From the NCBI RefSeq assembly GCF_003589595.1, contig NW_020653337.1:617898-681897 (forward strand): a stretch of DNA of 64,000 nucleotides, given 5' to 3'. The stretch's first letter is position 1, and the number at the start of each line of letters is the position of its first letter. The notes beneath the pieces were generated by a model that worked only from the letters and a program-made list of their open reading frames with translations, searched no databases and was not told the origin of the DNA. The DNA is from Hyposmocoma kahamanoa. Lineage: Eukaryota; Arthropoda; Insecta; Lepidoptera; Cosmopterigidae. Of the stretch, positions 54,658 through 64,000 are shown in pieces. Position numbers and translations under genes: made by a program.

Positions 54658-55630
54658 GTAAGTCCACCCACCTTACTTACTTCGCTGTAAACTTTTACAG
54701 TATTTGACGGCGATTGTTCCTACCCTGTAAAACTGTCTCGATTGCTGAATTCGCGGGCACCAATGGCGGTTGTAAATTTTAATGTGCCTATTCACATTAG
54801 GAAGACACTAAAAGCTCTTTTTATAATGTGTAACATTGTTACCATGCGTGCGATCAATTACAAGGGGAAGCGGTCGATCGTTAGTCGAACCGGCGTATGG
54901 AACCATGAACCTATTATTACGTTTGCGTGTAAGTAATCTATCTATGTAAGTTTTCAAAACTAGGTTATGCAGAAGTGAGGTAAAGGGGTGCAGCTATGTA
55001 AAATACGTGATTTCTCTTATTACAGTGGAAATAGGTCACGAAGACAATAGTAGGAAATAGAGTGAGGCGTTCTGCTTGTGTGTAATTTCGTATTCAATTC
55101 ATTATGGTCTAGTTTCCTTGTGTTCTTTGCACAGAGCGGGGCGGCTAGGCGCCCCTAAGCGATTCGAGGGGCAATCTATACTAAGCACATGTAATAAAGC
55201 TGTTATGAGCTTGTGTCTGCGCTTTAGAATATTTATAGACTGCCAGGAAAAGAAACATTGGTCTATTGGGTATTGCATCTGATCTTACATCTACTCTGTA
55301 GATCTTGGGGAGTAACTTCAGTGGGAAAAACTGCTTGGTTAAGGAATTATTTTTTGAATTATTTATATTTTGGAAAATATGTTTAAGTACTATTTCCTAA
55401 AGTCCGAAATGTAGGAGCTATTTTCGTTTTACAAATATCGATTTGATTTTAATAAATATACGAGTGACTTGTAGAGAAATAGTTTCTTTGATTAAAGGGT
55501 TTCTGAATAACTGTTATAACGCATCACAGTTTTTCAGGAACCGAATTTCAAAGCTTGAACTTAGAATATGGTACTGACTCTTTATTGAAGTAGTAATAAA
55601 GCACACTTTAGTTTAGTACATATCATCAGT
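54658..55630. other. intronic or intergenic DNA
   Basis: The acceptor-like 'tgttctttgcacag' at about 55138 would create an in-frame TAG if joined to the 54657 donor, so it is not a coding partner. Nothing else is supported. Confidence 0.4.
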
Positions 55631-55631
55631 A

Positions 55632-55640
55632 TCTTTTATT
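55632..55640 (-). terminator. poly(A) signal of the maltase-like gene
   Basis: The minus strand reads AATAAAAG about 50 bases past the stop codon, in a suitable place for 3' end formation. Confidence 0.6.
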
Positions 55641-55686
55641 GAATAACATTTGTTATGACAACAATAATGAAAAACGGTTTCAAACA

Positions 55687-58600
55687 TTACATATTACTAA
55701 AATACTTATTCAGCTTTTGCCAGCCCTCGGACAACTTGTTCGCTATGCGGTCTACTGGTCCAGGACCACCACAATGTCTTGGTGGTCCAGCTAAGAGTAT
55801 AGTTTCACCTGGAGCCAGTTTCAAAGCCTTTTCAGTGTTGAAATGGGTGCCAGTTGACAGACTTGATCCTCCAGAACTGGCAGCTACGGTCATCTCTGGT
55901 GGGAGACCAGGAATTCTGAACAGCTGGGCTTCGGTATGATCCCTGGCCATATTGGAGACGACTAGGAGAGAGCCTGCACCTCCCCACCTTAGTATCGCTA
56001 TAGCATTCCCAAGCCGTTTTATCTGAAATACCATACAATCCATACAAATGAATATTGTTGTAACTTGAAGGTAGAATTATTCACAGTCCGATTTCGATGA
56101 CTGCTGAGTATAAGCCTCCCGAAGTCTGTAAATAACTGACCAATATCTTAGTCGCGTATCAAACTCTTCATAAATCAAATACCGGTAATTCCGATATTAC
56201 TAATTCTTCTTAATTTCACATGCCTAAATAGTGTAGTGGTACGTAACCTACCAATATTTATGTACATCATCATCATTTTAATGTTCCACCACTGGGCACG
56301 GGTCACCTCTCAGGTGAGAGTTTAGGCTATGGTCCGCCACTCTGGCGCAATGCGAGTTGGGGACTTTAGACGTTTTCCGAGGTTTGTGAACATTCTTCGA
56401 CGTACAAGTTTTAGCACTATGTTTATCTTCACCGAAAAGCTCATGGTGTATTTCGCACATAAATCCCGAAAACCCCAGAGTTACGAGCCAGGATTCGAAC
56501 CCACGGCCTCTGCTTGAAAGGCGGTAGGTCTAACCCTAGGATTATCATGGGTTTATGTACTCAAAATGGAGTTATGTTATAGATGCTATTTATAACTACC
56601 CTCCACTTACATCAGCTTGAGGTCCAACAGCAGGCGATTTCCTCATTGCCGCAGCAATCTTGACCACCCCGATATGGCTAAAATCATTTGCGAACTCAGT
56701 CTTCGCGTTGGCGTAGCGGTAGTTTGGCGCCAGCGGCATCCACGGCTCGCCGGCCGAGAACCCGCCGTTAGCAGAGTCGTCCCAGGGGAACGGCGCCGAA
56801 GACGCGACCATTGCACCTGCGAGCGTATAAATGGTTTTTCGGTTAACATGTACACTAACTAATTATTACAATTGTCACTTCATCATAACTTAACCACTAC
56901 GGCTCTGAGACGTGGTCACTTCCTATGGGCCTCATAAAAAAGCTCAGAGTCACTCAACGAGCTATGGAGATTGCATTTCTCTACGTGATCGAATCAGAAA
57001 TGAGGAGATCCATATAAGAACGAAAGTCACCGACATGGTTCAAAGGATTAGCAAGTTGAAGTGGCAGTGGGCAGGGCACATAGCTCGTAGAAGTGATGGC
57101 CGTTGGGGCAGAAAGGTTCTTGAATGGAGACTACGAACCGGAAGGCGTTCAGTGGGACGGCCCCCTACTAGATAGACGGATGACCTGGTAAGGGCGGCGG
57201 GTAACCGATGGATGCACATCGCGTCCGACCGGTTAGTCTGGCACTCTTTGGGGGAGGCCTATGTTCAGCAGTGGACATCTTCCTGCTGTTATGAAGACTA
57301 CCATCCTCTATAAATTAACTACCTATTGTTAACTGTCAAAGAAATCGCATTTCATTTAATGGGCTCATCGAAATTTTCAACTTCATCGGAGTTCGCTACA
57401 GCTTGGTAGTGTAACAACGATTACTAGTCTTCTAGAGATAGATAGAATTAGACTATAGCGCACCACATTGGTGCAAGATATCTTCAAAACTTTTGTCAAC
57501 TTTCATGAATTTATCTTAATGGTGTATTGTGAATGAATTTATCTTAATTTCTTACATCTACTAAGTATCGTCTAAAATCAAGCAGAATAACATCCATCAC
57601 TAATTGTCTGTTTTTCTGTTTGGTCAAATTCACAAATTACATCAGCTTCTTACTAGGCCAGCAGCTATTGGTTGCAGCCCATTCCAAAATAGTGTCAGCA
57701 GCTCCCAGCTCATCTCCCTGCTGGATGATGACGGAACCAGGCAAGGTGAGAGCCAGTAGATTGACGGCGTCCACCACGTCACTGCCGTAGCGTGTTGCTG
57801 TGCGGCTTTCACTCAAGGTACTAGTCTGAAGATGCAGAAGACTTGGCATAAGATTATGCTTTTAATTGACTATAGAAATGAGCTAGCTTCGATGGGAATT
57901 TTAAAGGGAATTTTAAATAATCACTGACGAACATAACTGCTTTACATTTTCATGATAAATAGAAATAAAAATTTATAAACAGAGTTAAAAGAAGATTTTC
58001 CGTTACCCCTACAATTATTTTAATAACTTTTGAATTGATTGTAAAAAATTTTAATTGATGCAAATTTCATACTTAAAAAGGTACATATTTATGACAAATT
58101 TTTGTATGCAACGCAAAAGAAATGACACAAGATCAACGTAACATAAAAAGACAAGTGATAGGCGAACATCAAGCAGATATACAAGACATGAGGTATTTAT
58201 AAAGTTACATAAAAGTAACTCAAGTATTATTACATCGCAAGCTCATTAGTAAACGTAAACTCAAAAGTAAAGTGACTAAATTTAAACGAAACAACGTTGG
58301 GAAACTGATAAAATGTATTTGTTAAAAAATTACGTGCGTAATAAAATTAATGCATCGTTTTTCATATAAAATAGAATATTTTAAAATTTTGTAAAGCCAA
58401 GTAGAATAAATATATCATCGGTGTTTTAATTGAAACCAAAATTAAATGTAAAACAGGACTCAAATTTAAATATTTTAAAACACTCTTGAAAACCTAAACT
58501 AACTAAATTTTTCAAAATGGCGCTTAGGCCCTTTCTACAAAACATCGACGATGTGCCCAAGTACGACATTTTTTAAATTTCATAATTTTCTTTTTCTTTC

Positions 58601-61600
58601 CATTTAATTTCTCTCTTGTACTAAGTATGGGCGCAATGCAAATATATACATACATACTTCATAAATGATGCGTAGGGTACGGACAGTGTCAACAACCTCT
58701 TCCCGTCCGTGGCCGAACGGCACAACGGTCCCGTACCGAGTCAATGGGTCGGTGTACATGTGAAGTGTGGTAGAACTTAGATAGTTTGTGATTGTAATTT
58801 ATATGATGTGTATTGTTATTAACATAATGATTTAAATTTGAATAAATACTTAAATTTTGCATTTTGTTTGTTCAACTTCTTGGTTATTGCCTTTATTACC
58901 ATTTAAATTGGAATATTCTTTGGCTTTCATGATTTTTCCCATAATACGTACCACCCAAGTAGGTGTCATATCCTGCGGCGCAAACAGTATAGCTCCATAG
59001 AAATCTAAAGCCAATTCAGGACCTGACCTTCTCGACGGTGAGGTAAAAGCGTTGCTTATAACGCTATTGGCTCCAAGTCCCCCTTCTGAGTAATACCTCG
59101 CCGTTTGTTCGGGGCTTAGAGAAGTCTCAGCTAGGATCACCCTGTAGGGCACAAAAGGTTATCAATAGCTTTGAGAGATTGCCTGAATGGAATGGGTTCC
59201 AAAGGCGCCCCTTGCGCGACACCGTCTGAAACCTTTGTCGTTGAAGTTCAAACGTTTAGTTATTTTAATAATCGAAATCTGTTACAGAGTGAATTAACAC
59301 TCATAAAATTTCCGCTGGCAGAAGTATTTTATAGTAAAATGTATCTAAAACGTGTATGTTACGGCAATTCGGAGTTAGCAGCTCTGGCACAGCTGATGGC
59401 TTCAGCAGCCATCTTCGTTAGCAGCCTCTCCGCGCATCGCTGGTCTTGAGGGAAGTCTGGATTCAAGAGGACTCCTGACACTCCGCGACGTATCCAAGCA
59501 CACTGTTTAAAGAAATATTTGGTTTGCTATGAATTCAACTTCAGTATCACCAGAAGATTGAGTTTTTGAAAAAAGACAAACAATACGTATTTATTTAGGC
59601 GTGATTTCCAATCCATTCCCAAAAAAATGGACCTAAACATTTCAAGGTATACCTCCAACAACTTTACACTTTAACTTTACCTGAGCAGACGATAGTGAAG
59701 CCATGATCCCTTCGGAACACATATTAAGCACCGCCTCGCCGTTCTTAGCTGCCCAGTATGCTGAGCGGCCTTCGTCCCATGTCCAGGCAGTGCCATCTTC
59801 TATCTACAACAACATTTTACAAAGTTTATTTTCAATCAGGCAATGTTGTTGTCACTACATGTACATATTTTACCGAATTGCTACAGCACCCGTTGCAAAA
59901 TTATTATTATACATTCAGTGCGATTGCAATTGAGGCCCGTTTGCAACTTTAGAATATATACATATAGATTTATCTGTGACCCCTTCCGAACAGGCGGTGA
60001 CCTACATTAATATTTGATCCGTAATAAACAAACACGATTATCTTTTTAATTTATCTGCTTGATGGTTATCAAGAAGATAAATTAAAAAGAATAAGAGTTA
60101 TTAAATGATAAATATATAACAATTTTCTGCGGTTGGTAATACTGGACCGATCTTATATTGTCTAATAAGATCACATCTGCAAAATGACAACTTGTCAGGA
60201 GAGAGGTTCTGCGATCGTTTGTCAATAACTTTTTACCATACATAGAAGGGTTATAAAATTTCATATATACATAATTTGTTTCATGTGGTTCTTACAAGTT
60301 CATTATTTTTATGAATGTCATGAAATAAAAACACTTTTTATGCATGACTATATGTCGCTTGTTATATCAAGAGTACGAATTACATTGTCCCATAACCTCT
60401 TGATTGCCAAATCTAACAGAATCTTGAGCGCGTGGAATTCGGCATACGGTAATGATGCATAAGCCTCTAAGCATCTTTCAAGAAACCGTCGATTTTAAGA
60501 CTCTTAAGCGACGCTAACAGTTTTACGTCTTCCGCAAGTTTTCATAATGAACACAGGATCGCAGGCCTAAATAGCCCATTACCAAAGTTGCTGTTGCTCG
60601 TGGCCAATCCTACTTGGGTGGCCAACTTCGCGGTTGTTTGTGTTACATAACGTGTATTTATAAACTGGCAGTTCCCCCATTACCATGAACGTAAACAAGA
60701 TGAAAATAACAGTGAAGTGCATAACAGTCATCAACGAAACACTCCCATAGATATAATTTGTTTCATGTCATGCAAGGTTTAAATGCGCGATCTACATAAA
60801 TAATGAATTATTAAAATTGGTATTGACTTCATTAGGTTCGGATACTTACCGGTGGTGGATTCTCACTTGTTCCATCTTTCCAGAGAATCCTGTCTTCATA
60901 TCCAACAACTTTGTCGACGCTGGAAGTGAACCATTCTGATGCTGCGCTGATTGTCTGAAGCGGTAGTGTAATTACTACTTTGAGCTCTGAAAATATCACG
61001 TAATTACCCAACCAGTGAACGTAGCATAGGATAATGATAATGATTTTTTTTCTTTGATTCGCAGCCACAGAATATACAATTTGTGTGATCAGAGTGCTAC
61101 GTTGCAATTACCTTCCAATGCTAAATTTAAATACATTACTCATAGACAGCATAAAACATTGAAGTTTGACAAACCCACCCAACTTCTTAGCTTTGTTAAG
61201 CAAGCCGTTGAAGTCCTCGAGATTGCCATATCGTTGGTCGAGGTCGCTGATATCCAGAGTTCCGGGTTTGGCACAATCGGTGCTCCTGGCGACGATGGGG
61301 GAGAGAATCACGGCGTCCGCACCCAGCGCACGCACATAGCTGAGCTGCTTTGTTACTCCTGAAATGCACACGTATATTAGCTACATCAATGTTCCATTTT
61401 GCTTCCATAACCTAACCCTACCTGACGCCCTCCAGCCTGTCAATGTATGGTTCGCACAGGCTGCATAAAGTACATATTTACTGTTAATAATCTTATTGAT
61501 TTTCGATTTTATGGTCTTATTGACGTAATAAAAAACCTTACCTTCCATCAATAACAATGTTCAAAATACAAAAGTTGACTTAAATATTTCTACTTAAAAC

Positions 61601-61802
61601 CAATCAAATATATCTTACCCTGCAAATCACCCAAGCCGTCACTATTAGTGTCTTTAAAAGAGTCAACCAAAATTCGATAATAAACGGCACTGTTCCACCA
61701 AGGGCCCAAAACCTGTCCCTGCGTGACACCCTTTGTCACAGCCTGACCCTGGACTGTACCAACTCCCACCAGAGCTGCTAACACGAGCACATACTGCCAC
61801 AT
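55687..61802 (-). CDS. secreted maltase-like GH13 protein, predicted catalytically inactive, 9 exons, 555 aa
   Basis: Exons: 61802-61619, 61358-61179, 60986-60850, 59803-59681, 59502-59363, 59141-58952, 57825-57654, 56816-56611 and 56022-55687. All have GT/AG ends and the phases join to 1,668 bases ending in TAA. Residues 1-19 form a signal peptide. WWNSAVYYRILVDSF and the calcium loop DTNSDGLGD (51-59) are classic GH13 maltase features, as are AWTWDEGR, QQGDELGAAD and FPWDDSANGGFS. The catalytic set is degraded: region I Asp, Asn and His are T128, Q132 and T133; the nucleophile Asp is N222 with its Arg now L220; the His-Asp of region IV are L322 and S323. Only the acid/base Glu (E260, ILAETS) remains. 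It should therefore not hydrolyse sugars; a sugar-binding, transport-partner or decoy role is speculative. Introns hold an RTE fragment and a SINE. Confidence 0.93.
56262..56545 (-). mobile_element. SINE family C copy 2, in the last intron of the maltase-like gene
   Basis: 'catcatcatcatttt' and 'ccactgggcacggg' (RTE-like tail, antisense), 'gcgagttggggactttagac', 'caccgaaaagctcatgg', and at the right 'ccaggattcgaacccacgg' (B box GGGTTCGAATCC on the complement) with 'ctgcttgaaaggcggtaggt'. A tRNA-like head fused to an RTE-type 3' tail. Confidence 0.78.
56900..57290 (+). pseudogene. RTE-clade LINE 3' end, inside intron 7 of the maltase-like gene
   Basis: Plus-strand pieces YGSETWSLPMGLIKKLRV, LKWQWAGHIARRSDGRWG and RTGRRSVGRPPTR, then a stop, then TDDLVRAAG...W and FVQQ-like AYVQQWTSS, reproduce the C-terminal tail of RTE/BovB-type ORF2 proteins. 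At least one frameshift and a stop break it. It lies antisense to the host gene between exons at 57654 and 56816. Confidence 0.82.
57826..58951. other. intron 6 of the maltase-like gene
   Basis: AT-rich. A short patch at 58690-58760 contains 'gtggccgaacgg', an A-box word like that of SINE family A, but no B box follows. Nothing else supported. Confidence 0.4.
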
Positions 61803-61879
61803 AGTCGCGATCAATGATACGCTATGAATAATGGGTGTTTATGGTAATTGGGGATCAGTATGGCCTTGGTAACAAAATT

Positions 61880-61925
61880 AGGTATCATAGTGTTGTTATA
61901 GGACGCCTTTATAAAATCCTTTTTT
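61880..61925 (-). promoter_or_regulatory. TATA-type core promoter of the maltase-like gene
   Basis: On the minus strand TTTATAAAGG lies about 110 bases upstream of the ATG (near 61911-61918), preceding a ~80-base putative leader that contains TGATCCCCAATTACCATAAA. The leader motif is retained in the decayed copy at 63238-63262, so duplication included the promoter region. Confidence 0.5.
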
Positions 61926-62214
61926 CAGAACTAACGGAAAGTCCGTTAAGAATGAAAAGAAAGTCGCACCCGCTGATAGTTGATCTTTAGAAAGTAATAT
62001 CCTTTTTCGGAATTCAGTTTAAAGTGCTAATTTGTATATCGGCGTAATCACAGTTATGAATACCAGACATCCACGCCGTTACTTGATTACACCTTGGTAA
62101 TTTTTGATTATTATTATATATATTATTATATATAGATATATATTAGTAAGATTATTGAATGTCACGATATTTGACCAACATGATGTTCAATTATCTTTGT
62201 GAAATATCTCCACT
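61926..62214. other. upstream AT-rich DNA
   Basis: No feature beyond (TATA)n-like runs at 62115-62145. Confidence 0.35.
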
Positions 62215-62395
62215 GGTTTGTTATAATTAATACAAAGATCGAAGACTAAGAAAAAAATTTCTTTGATCCAGCTGGATTCGATCCAACGTCTTCGAGCAAA
62301 CCGTGCCAGACACTATGCTAACTAAGCCACGGAACCAACTAGCGTACCTTACGAATTTTTCCATGCGCTTGTTGCAGACCTTTGTTTTAGGTTTT
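62215..62395 (-). mobile_element. SINE family B, near full-length copy
   Basis: Complement: GTGGCTTAGTTAGCATAGTG (A box), GGATCGAATCCAGC (B box), 'gatcaaagaaatttttttct' and 'ttcgatctttgtattaatta' tail with 'caaaccagtggagatatttc'. The best copy for defining the family head. Confidence 0.8.
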
Positions 62396-63059
62396 TAACG
62401 ACTTTTTTTGCTGTAGCACATATTTGTAGTTAATAATTTCCATCTCAATCTATCCACAAATATTGTGTTGAATTTCTCTAACTTTGTTTTAAAATCCAAT
62501 AGTCAGTGTACTTAATTACTTAATTGTAACTTATTAACTCGATAGTTTAAATGTTTGGAGGCAAATAATGATCTAATTAATAAGGCTTAGCGGCTCCACG
62601 ACTCGTAGTTTGGTGGTCTAGTCCATCACTAGCGGAAGTGACGTGGCCGTATAATGCCCGTCCGTCTGTCACAAATTATACAGAGCGTTGTGTGGGGTAG
62701 CAATTTGCGTCCACTTGTGAATTGTGAGGTGTTTGTTGCTACACTGGCAATCGACTGTTTGTTAGGTCATTTATACGTATGTATTTAATAGGTAACGTGA
62801 AATTGTTGAAATCATAGAGATGATCTTCATTTTTACCTTTTATAATAACAGTTTGTCATCAATTTTTTTATTATTGACTAACCGCTTTACAAAAATGAGA
62901 TTTATCTCTATTAATTTATTTTTTTAATTAAAACCGCCTTTATCCTTTTATTTGGTATTGTTTTAATAATAATAATATTTTTTTTTATAATATAATTAAA
63001 TGTTTAGTTCAGATACTTAATACTTTATTAGCTACTATCTCGGTTTTGTTCAAATCTGC
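62396..63059. other. AT-rich intergenic DNA
   Basis: No supported gene; (ATA)n and T-runs near 62960-62990. Confidence 0.35.
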
Positions 63060-63270
63060 CCATACCCATTACCATCAGCGATGTTTAACGAGTCCTCTAA
63101 AATCCAATAATAAAACACGAAGGTCCCAGGACCTGCCCCTGCGTGTCTCCTTTTGTCTCAACCAGACCCTGCACTACACCAATATCAACTAGAGCAAACT
63201 GCCATAAAATCACGTTCGTAGTGTGCAATTAATAATTGGTGTTTATGGTAATTGGGGATCAATATTGAGT
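63060..63270 (-). pseudogene. decayed duplicate of the maltase-like first exon and 5' flank
   Basis: 63060-63215 aligns with exon 1 (61619-61802) with several deletions: complement words GGTCTGGTTGAGACAAAAGG, ACGCAGGGGCAGGTCCTGGG and CAGTTTGCTCTAGTTGATAT correspond to the region encoding the signal peptide and the QAVTKGVTQGQVLG segment. The reading frame is broken and the start context changed. Upstream, GGTGTTTATGGTAATTGGGG on the plus strand (63238-63257) is identical to 61834-61853. No later exons are seen within the window, so this is the left end of an ancient tandem duplicate or a partial copy. Confidence 0.8.
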
Positions 63271-64000
63271 TGGTCAAACAGTGCGTGCGGTATCATGTGG
63301 GTATGTTGATCTACAATGTTTTGTCATCTGTCGGGTAATTTTAGCGTTACCATTTCATAAAAATTCCAGTGTTGTATGACGATATTTTATTCACAGTATT
63401 GCCCATACAAAGAATTTAGTACATATCGAAACAAATGAAAATCTGAAGGGGCTATGTCGGGTTTCACGTTAGATGAGATAACACATCCCAACATCCCAAC
63501 TTATCTGTAATAGTTTTTGATGAACTTTAGACGAGAGTTTTAGACGGCTTTGTAAAGATGTTTCTGGTTTGGCTTTGTTATGATGGAATACGACACCTTT
63601 ACCATTCGCCAGTTCTGGGCATTTTTCATGATTTGTGTGATTTAAATCTTACCGTCAGTTTAATGCGCGCTACTTTTAGATGACCCTGGACAATATAACA
63701 TTTTAGAAGATAAATAGCACAGAATTTAGACCAATCTATTAAAATAGCTTTTTATAGAGTCACAAAGTACATAAAGAACGAAGAATTATCGTAGAGTGCG
63801 ACTCACAACTCGTACATTGTCTATCGCGGTAGTGTCATCAATTAACTTAGGATAAGCGTTAAAGGGTAGTTACAATGTTTCTCTTTGCTGAAAAGATTAT
63901 CCCGTATCTCTCTACATGTTTGGACCAAACGTCGTTGACTGTCAATTAAGTTTCCAGGTTTGAATTTTCTTTAATAAAGAGCTTAATCAATAACAAATTG
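63271..64000. other. intergenic DNA to window end
   Basis: No convincing exon or repeat. If the duplicated maltase-like locus was once complete, other relics would be expected to the left of 63060 rather than here, because that gene runs leftward. Confidence 0.35.

Noticed and set aside
55138..55200. Second exon for the signal-peptide gene (acceptor TTCTTTGCACAG, later AATAAA)
   Set aside because: Joining to the 54657 donor makes an immediate TAG. It would leave only a 26-residue peptide, which is unlikely to be the product.
58690..58760. tRNA-like A box 'gtggccgaacgg'
   Set aside because: No B box or cloverleaf stems follow; probably a SINE remnant or chance.
1..64000. CRISPR arrays, operons, rRNA or bacterial features
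   Set aside because: Spliced genes, poly(A) signals and insect retroelements show a eukaryotic nuclear genome. Short repeats found are dispersed, not spaced arrays.

Overview
The window looks like nuclear DNA from a moth or butterfly. It is AT-rich and the genes are split by GT-AG introns. Much of the rest is insect-type mobile DNA: R1-clade and CR1/Jockey-like LINEs, an RTE fragment, several tRNA-derived SINE families and short inverted-repeat DNA elements. The lepidopteran call is an inference from the repeat families and gene types; no marker gene fixes the species.

Layout. 0-0.7 kb: probable 3' end of a plus-strand gene. 1.6-5.9 kb: a complete ten-exon minus-strand gene for a thioredoxin-domain protein of the NME8/NME9 (TXNDC3/6) type. 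6-12 kb: AT-rich DNA with duplicated repeats, a tiny R1-type retroposon with a clear target duplication, and a CR1-like LINE. 12.3-16.4 kb: a 5'-truncated, frameshifted R1-clade LINE. 16.4-38 kb: gene-poor DNA with SINEs, MITEs (one with a THAP-like remnant) and foldback elements. 38.5-41 kb: a GC-rich orphan coding exon and a 279-residue coiled-coil-rich orphan gene, both on the minus strand. 41-54 kb: more repeats, a second THAP MITE, two unexplained coding-like segments, and a 10-N gap flanked by a 47-bp exact duplicate. 54.6 kb: a plus-strand first exon with a signal peptide in a CpG-rich promoter. 55.7-61.8 kb: a complete nine-exon minus-strand maltase-like (GH13) gene whose active-site residues are mostly replaced, followed upstream by a decayed copy of its first exon and promoter (63.06-63.27 kb).

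The genes form no operon-like unit. The thioredoxin protein belongs to a ciliary/sperm-flagellum family; the maltase-like protein appears to be a secreted pseudoenzyme. The best candidates for new biology are that pseudoenzyme and its pseudogene, the P-element-like THAP MITE, and the paired, covarying hairpins at the 3' ends of the R1-clade elements. Exon boundaries were read by eye from splice consensus and continuous reading frame; no database search was possible.
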